A stretch of DNA of 64,000 bases from an uncultured Synechococcus sp. (lineage in GTDB: Bacteria; Cyanobacteriota; Cyanobacteriia; Phormidesmidales; Phormidesmidaceae): assembly GCA_937911865.1 (NCBI GenBank), contig CALDSK010000307.1:18521-82520 (forward strand), given 5' to 3'. Shown here piece after piece: positions 62,941-64,000 of this stretch. Within the stretch, counting starts at the first letter, position 1. Every line of letters begins with the position of its first letter. The position numbers were made by a program, and so were the translations under genes. Below the pieces are notes generated by a model that ran no database searches, was not told the DNA's origin, and saw nothing but the letters and a program-made list of their open reading frames with translations.

Positions 62941-63432
62941 AGGTTGAAAATCCTGGTGTCCGATATCAAAAGACAGTAGAGAGCTGGAATACTTAGTAGC
63001 AACATACTGTGTAGCAACATACTGTTAGAAAACGCTTACTACTTATACTCAGTAGGACACTTTTACGGGCGGCTAACTGCTTTTAATTTGGGTGCAACCG
63101 GTCGAGTGCTCCGGTCTAAAAATAAGCTGAAGGGCTTTATGACCCCAGACCGTCGGGCAGAGATAACACCTCCCTTGTCGCGGTTACGTTGCTGCCTTTT
63201 CTTTACCTGCTCCTTCGACTGAAGCGATCACACTTTCTCAACTACCCTCTCAACTACCCGACGCTCTTTCACAAACAGCTCTCTGATATAGGGGTATAGG
63301 GGTTTGAATAGTCATGGAATAGAAAGTTACGCTAAGAGCTTCTACCTAAAGGTTTCAGCCTTAGCGTACGATCCTGTTCCAGGATTACTCAAGGGCATCA
63401 CCCACACCAGCCAAGAACATAATCAGGCAGTT
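62941..63432. other. Intergenic region left of the RTX gene
   Basis: No supported gene. It includes the 15-bp duplication at 62996-63025 and a possible RNA stem (CGGTCT 63112-63117 with AGACCG 63147-63152, enclosing GGG/CCC pairing). The stem matches no riboswitch I know. Confidence 0.45.
62996..63025. repeat. 15-bp perfect tandem duplication
   Basis: GTAGCAACATACTGT occurs twice (62996-63010, 63011-63025) in the upstream region of the periplasmic protein gene. Confidence 0.9.
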
Positions 63433-64000
63433 CTACACAAAATCAGCCGCACTCAAAGCTGTTGTGTCTATGCCCGTCAGCGACGCAATCACTTCAGTGG
63501 TTTCAGCAATCGCTATCTGATTTCCTTCAAAGCTCAGCGCACCAAAACTCAGCCCCAACACTTCTATCTTGTCTTGACCAGACTTGAAGTCAGAAATCAC
63601 ATCGCGACTATCCAGTCCGCCGCCAGTGGCAAGCACAAACGTATCGCGACCGCCACCGCCAGTTAAAGTATCTTTGCCTTCGCCGCCTTCGAGCCGATCA
63701 TTACCCGCATCGCCAGCTAAGAAATCATCTCCAGATCCCCCTACTAACGTGTCGTTACCCGCACCACCGAACAAGCGATCGCTACCTTGTCCGCCATCGA
63801 GCATATCGCTACCCGACTCACCTTTAATAGTGTCGTTACCATCGCCACCTAGCAGCGCATCCTTACCGTCACCGCCAAACAATCGATCGTCACCGCTGCC
63901 GCCGTCGAGCGTATCAGCACCCTCATCACCACTGAGAAAATCGTCATCGTCACCGCCCAGTAGCTCATCTTTGCCTGCGCCGCCAAACAGAAGGTCTACC
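63433..64000 (-). CDS. RTX (haemolysin-type Ca2+-binding repeat) protein, C-terminal part
   Basis: The minus-strand frame is open from the right edge to a stop at 63433, so the gene begins beyond the window; the TTG at 63882 is not a start. It encodes at least a dozen GGxGxDxLx nonapeptides (LFGGDGKDALLGGDGNDTIKGESGSDMLDGG...). They end in the RTX C-cap GRDTFVLATGGGLDSRDVISDFKSGQDKIEVLGLSFG and a short tail. The repeats fold into a Ca2+-dependent beta-roll, and the C-cap is usual for type I secreted proteins. The catalytic or adhesive part lies outside. Confidence 0.9.
   Translation of the reverse strand, partial: VDLLFGGAGKDELLGGDDDDFLSGDEGADTLDGGSGDDRLFGGDGKDALLGGDGNDTIKGESGSDMLDGGQGSDRLFGGAGNDTLVGGSGDDFLAGDAGNDRLEGGEGKDTLTGGGGRDTFVLATGGGLDSRDVISDFKSGQDKIEVLGLSFGALSFEGNQIAIAETTEVIASLTGIDTTALSAADFV

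Noticed and set aside
63090..63200. Possible riboswitch or structured RNA
   Set aside because: A 6-bp stem with an inner GGG/CCC pairing is visible, but it matches no known consensus and no suitable downstream gene starts nearby.

Overview
The window is chromosomal DNA of a cyanobacterium. The HIP1 octamer GCGATCGC recurs throughout. Several gene types are typical of the phylum: a two-partner-secretion (TPS) haemagglutinin-like protein next to a CHAT peptidase, a PEP-CTERM protein, small proteins I take to be cyanobacterial-conserved, and a modular PKS with a cyanobacterial-style domain order. A Leptolyngbya-like or Synechococcus PCC 7335-like genome is a guess from style, not a measurement. 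I see no rRNA, tRNA, CRISPR array, prophage or complete insertion sequence.

Left part (1-16 kb). A partial secreted beta-propeller protein and an RraA/aldolase-fold protein come first. A translationally coupled pair follows: a TPS-domain protein and a TPR-CHAT protease. Then come an AI-2E-type permease, a matrixin metalloprotease, a coiled-coil small protein, a YiaA-like membrane protein, an aldo/keto reductase and a secreted TPR protein. A fasciclin protein with an acidic repeat domain closes the section. Between the coiled-coil and YiaA genes lies an unexplained array of nine degenerate 21-bp units that starts inside a 28-bp palindrome.

Middle part (17-37 kb). A tauC-tauA-tauB taurine/sulfonate transporter operon has a very strong hairpin between tauA and tauB. 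Next are threonine synthase and a Trk potassium uptake pair whose NAD-binding subunit is broken by an in-frame stop. A DUF421 protein and a visibly more AT-rich stretch of hypotheticals with a truncated flavoprotein follow. After these come glutaminase, an esterase, and a heme dioxygenase of the alpha-DOX/cyclooxygenase type next to a cytochrome P450-like protein. A PEP-CTERM protein, a membrane-anchored propeller divergent from a LysR gene, and a GNAT acetyltransferase complete the section.

Central biosynthetic locus (37.3-48.6 kb). An EamA exporter, a divergent LysR regulator, a 2671-aa KS-AT-DH-ER-KR-ACP polyketide synthase fused to an alpha-oxoamine synthase, and a LeuB-family beta-decarboxylating dehydrogenase lie together. 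This looks like a compact pathway for a reduced acyl chain released by condensation with an amino acid to give an amino-ketone (sphingoid-like) product. It is the best candidate here for a system not yet described.

Right part (48.6-64 kb). A PagL-like outer-membrane deacylase, OHCU decarboxylase (purine catabolism), a transketolase/phosphoketolase-family enzyme, a nucleobase permease and a histidine kinase with two HisKA domains are followed by an AraC regulator with a MATE exporter. A TetR repressor has two matching palindromic operators, one before itself and one before an NmrA-like gene broken by a stop codon. A periplasmic LTxxQ-type protein and the C-terminal end of an RTX repeat protein finish the window. 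Perfect or near-perfect 15-21 bp tandem duplications with unrelated unit sequences recur in both intergenic and coding DNA.
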